A stretch of 26,884 bases of DNA from Zoopage sp. CT-All (lineage: Eukaryota; Zoopagomycota; Zoopagomycetes; Zoopagales; Zoopagaceae). Positions 26,171 through 26,884 of the stretch are shown here, piece after piece. Made by a program: the position numbers and the translations under genes. Within the stretch, counting starts at the first letter, position 1. Each line of letters begins with the position of its first letter. The stretch lies in assembly GCA_004114245.1 (NCBI GenBank), contig QZWS01000103.1, positions 1 to 26,884 on the forward strand, in the 5' to 3' direction. Below the pieces are notes generated by a model. That model was not told the origin of the DNA and did no database searches. It saw only the letters and a program-made list of their open reading frames with translations.

Positions 26171-26753
26171 AGCTAAAGGCATAGAAGAAGCAGTTGAAAC
26201 AAGCAATATGATAATGCAATTAGTAACAAGATGTGCTGTATAAGCTGGCATATTGGTTTACTGGCAGGGGTTGGAGTAGCAGTCTGAAATATAATAGATT
26301 ACCAATGAATCTGCTGACCACCAAGGCCTTATAGCACACACAAGGTAGTACTACTCTCTACTCTGATACATAGTATTGGAATAAGTATCAGAGTAGCTTT
26401 GTGGGGGATATAAGTAGTCTAGATTGCTGAAGTAATACTATACACAATAGCTGCTATCCTTATGAGAACATAGTAATCTTGCATAGTGGTATTATGGACA
26501 AAGATAGAGAGGCCTTGTGCATTAGTACCTAGTCCCCCAGTAGTCATAGCGCCAAGGACAATTGGGAGTCGCGGCGACACTTTCCACAGCAACACTTGCA
26601 ACGTGCTGAGCCATGTGGCTGGCGTGTGGACGTATAACGCCGACCAGGGCTGAGACTGCGACTCTTTTTTTGCACCTCCTCGCCTTCTGTACGTCCACGC
26701 GCCGCCTCCTCGGATGATTCGTTGCTCACAAACTAGAGTCGCTGATACGTGAT
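26038..26753. other. intergenic region, no recognised gene
   Basis: The first about 130 bp are the duplicated 3' flank. Then follows AT-rich sequence with one stem-loop (26358-26396). From about 26550 the sequence becomes GC-rich again, as in the housekeeping block. Confidence 0.5.
26358..26396. repeat. perfect 12-bp inverted repeat (stem-loop)
   Basis: CTACTCTGATAC at 26358-26369 and its exact reverse complement at 26385-26396, with a 15-nt AT-rich loop. It could be the remnant of a small inverted-repeat element. Confidence 0.6.
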
Positions 26754-26760
26754 TATAAAA
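26754..26760 (+). promoter_or_regulatory. TATA box of a gene beginning at the window edge
   Basis: TATAAAA in a local AT island within GC-rich sequence. The next ATG is at 26855 (reading MSCPAHP before a stop at the edge), preceded by a pyrimidine/C-rich leader. If that ATG is used, splicing near 26875 would be needed. The gene itself lies outside the window. Confidence 0.4.
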
Positions 26761-26884
26761 GCACTGCTGATCGCGCTGCCCTGTCCATCCCCATCGCTGC
26801 GTGCTAACCCGCGCTTAGACTGCACGCCCTGGCCGCTGCACCCAACACACCCGTATGTCCTGCCCCGCGCACCCTATGTGATGA

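Noticed and set aside
1-26884. tRNA or rRNA genes
   Set aside because: No cloverleaf-like A/B-box arrangement or rRNA sequence was seen on reading; a GTTCGAA-like string near 21500 is inside a coding frame.

Overview
This window looks like a fungal nuclear contig. It holds a gene-dense block of conserved eukaryotic housekeeping genes (about 4.2-20.8 kb) between two AT-rich accessory regions. The evidence for a fungus is the gene set: a Nud1/Cdc11-type septation scaffold, an Etp1/BRAP2 homologue, a Shp1/p47 homologue, an Mcp2/ADCK1-type kinase, CCR4-NOT subunit 2, and a PX-PB1 protein. Very short GT-AG introns (41-53 nt in every model I could close) and intergenic gaps of only 48-350 bp fit as well. 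I cannot place it in a phylum from sequence alone.

Left region (1-4.2 kb): an open, edge-truncated pogo/Tigger-type transposase on the minus strand (1-963) is followed by about 3.4 kb of AT-rich repeats. These include a decayed direct duplication (1010-1214 / 1739-1890), an inverted repeat pair carrying a heat-shock-element plus TATA arrangement (2210-2347 / 3505-3642), two short inverted-repeat elements built from an ATAGTGACA motif (3043-3222 and 3710-3789), and a Tyr/Ser/Gly-rich small ORF (2491-2802, minus).

Central block, in order: a PX-PB1 protein (+), NOT2 (+), a small two-helix membrane protein resembling OCIA-domain proteins (+), an ADCK1/Mcp2-like UbiB-family kinase (+), Nud1/Cdc11 scaffold with eight exons (+), Shp1/p47 (-), Etp1/BRAP2 (-) and an NSUN-type RNA m5C methyltransferase (+). 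Etp1 and the methyltransferase are divergent, with only 48 bp between start codons. The methyltransferase needs a 16-nt internal exon. Nud1 and Shp1 converge, with 73 bp between stops.

Right region (21-26.9 kb): an AT-richer island of signal-peptide genes. Two paralogues of an unrecognised secreted family (21042-22115 and 24988-26037) lie in direct repeat, with leader and 3' flank also duplicated. Between them are a second, unrelated secreted-protein locus with an unresolved or decaying exon structure (22630-24384) and a small Cys-containing secreted ORF (24396-24596). This layout resembles the effector-rich islands of host-associated fungi, but no function can be read from the sequence. The window ends in GC-rich sequence with a TATA box that probably starts the next gene.

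The central genes serve general cell functions: mRNA decay/transcription, septation signalling, Cdc48/p97 adaptor work, ubiquitin ligation, RNA methylation and mitochondrial membrane biology. They do not form one pathway.
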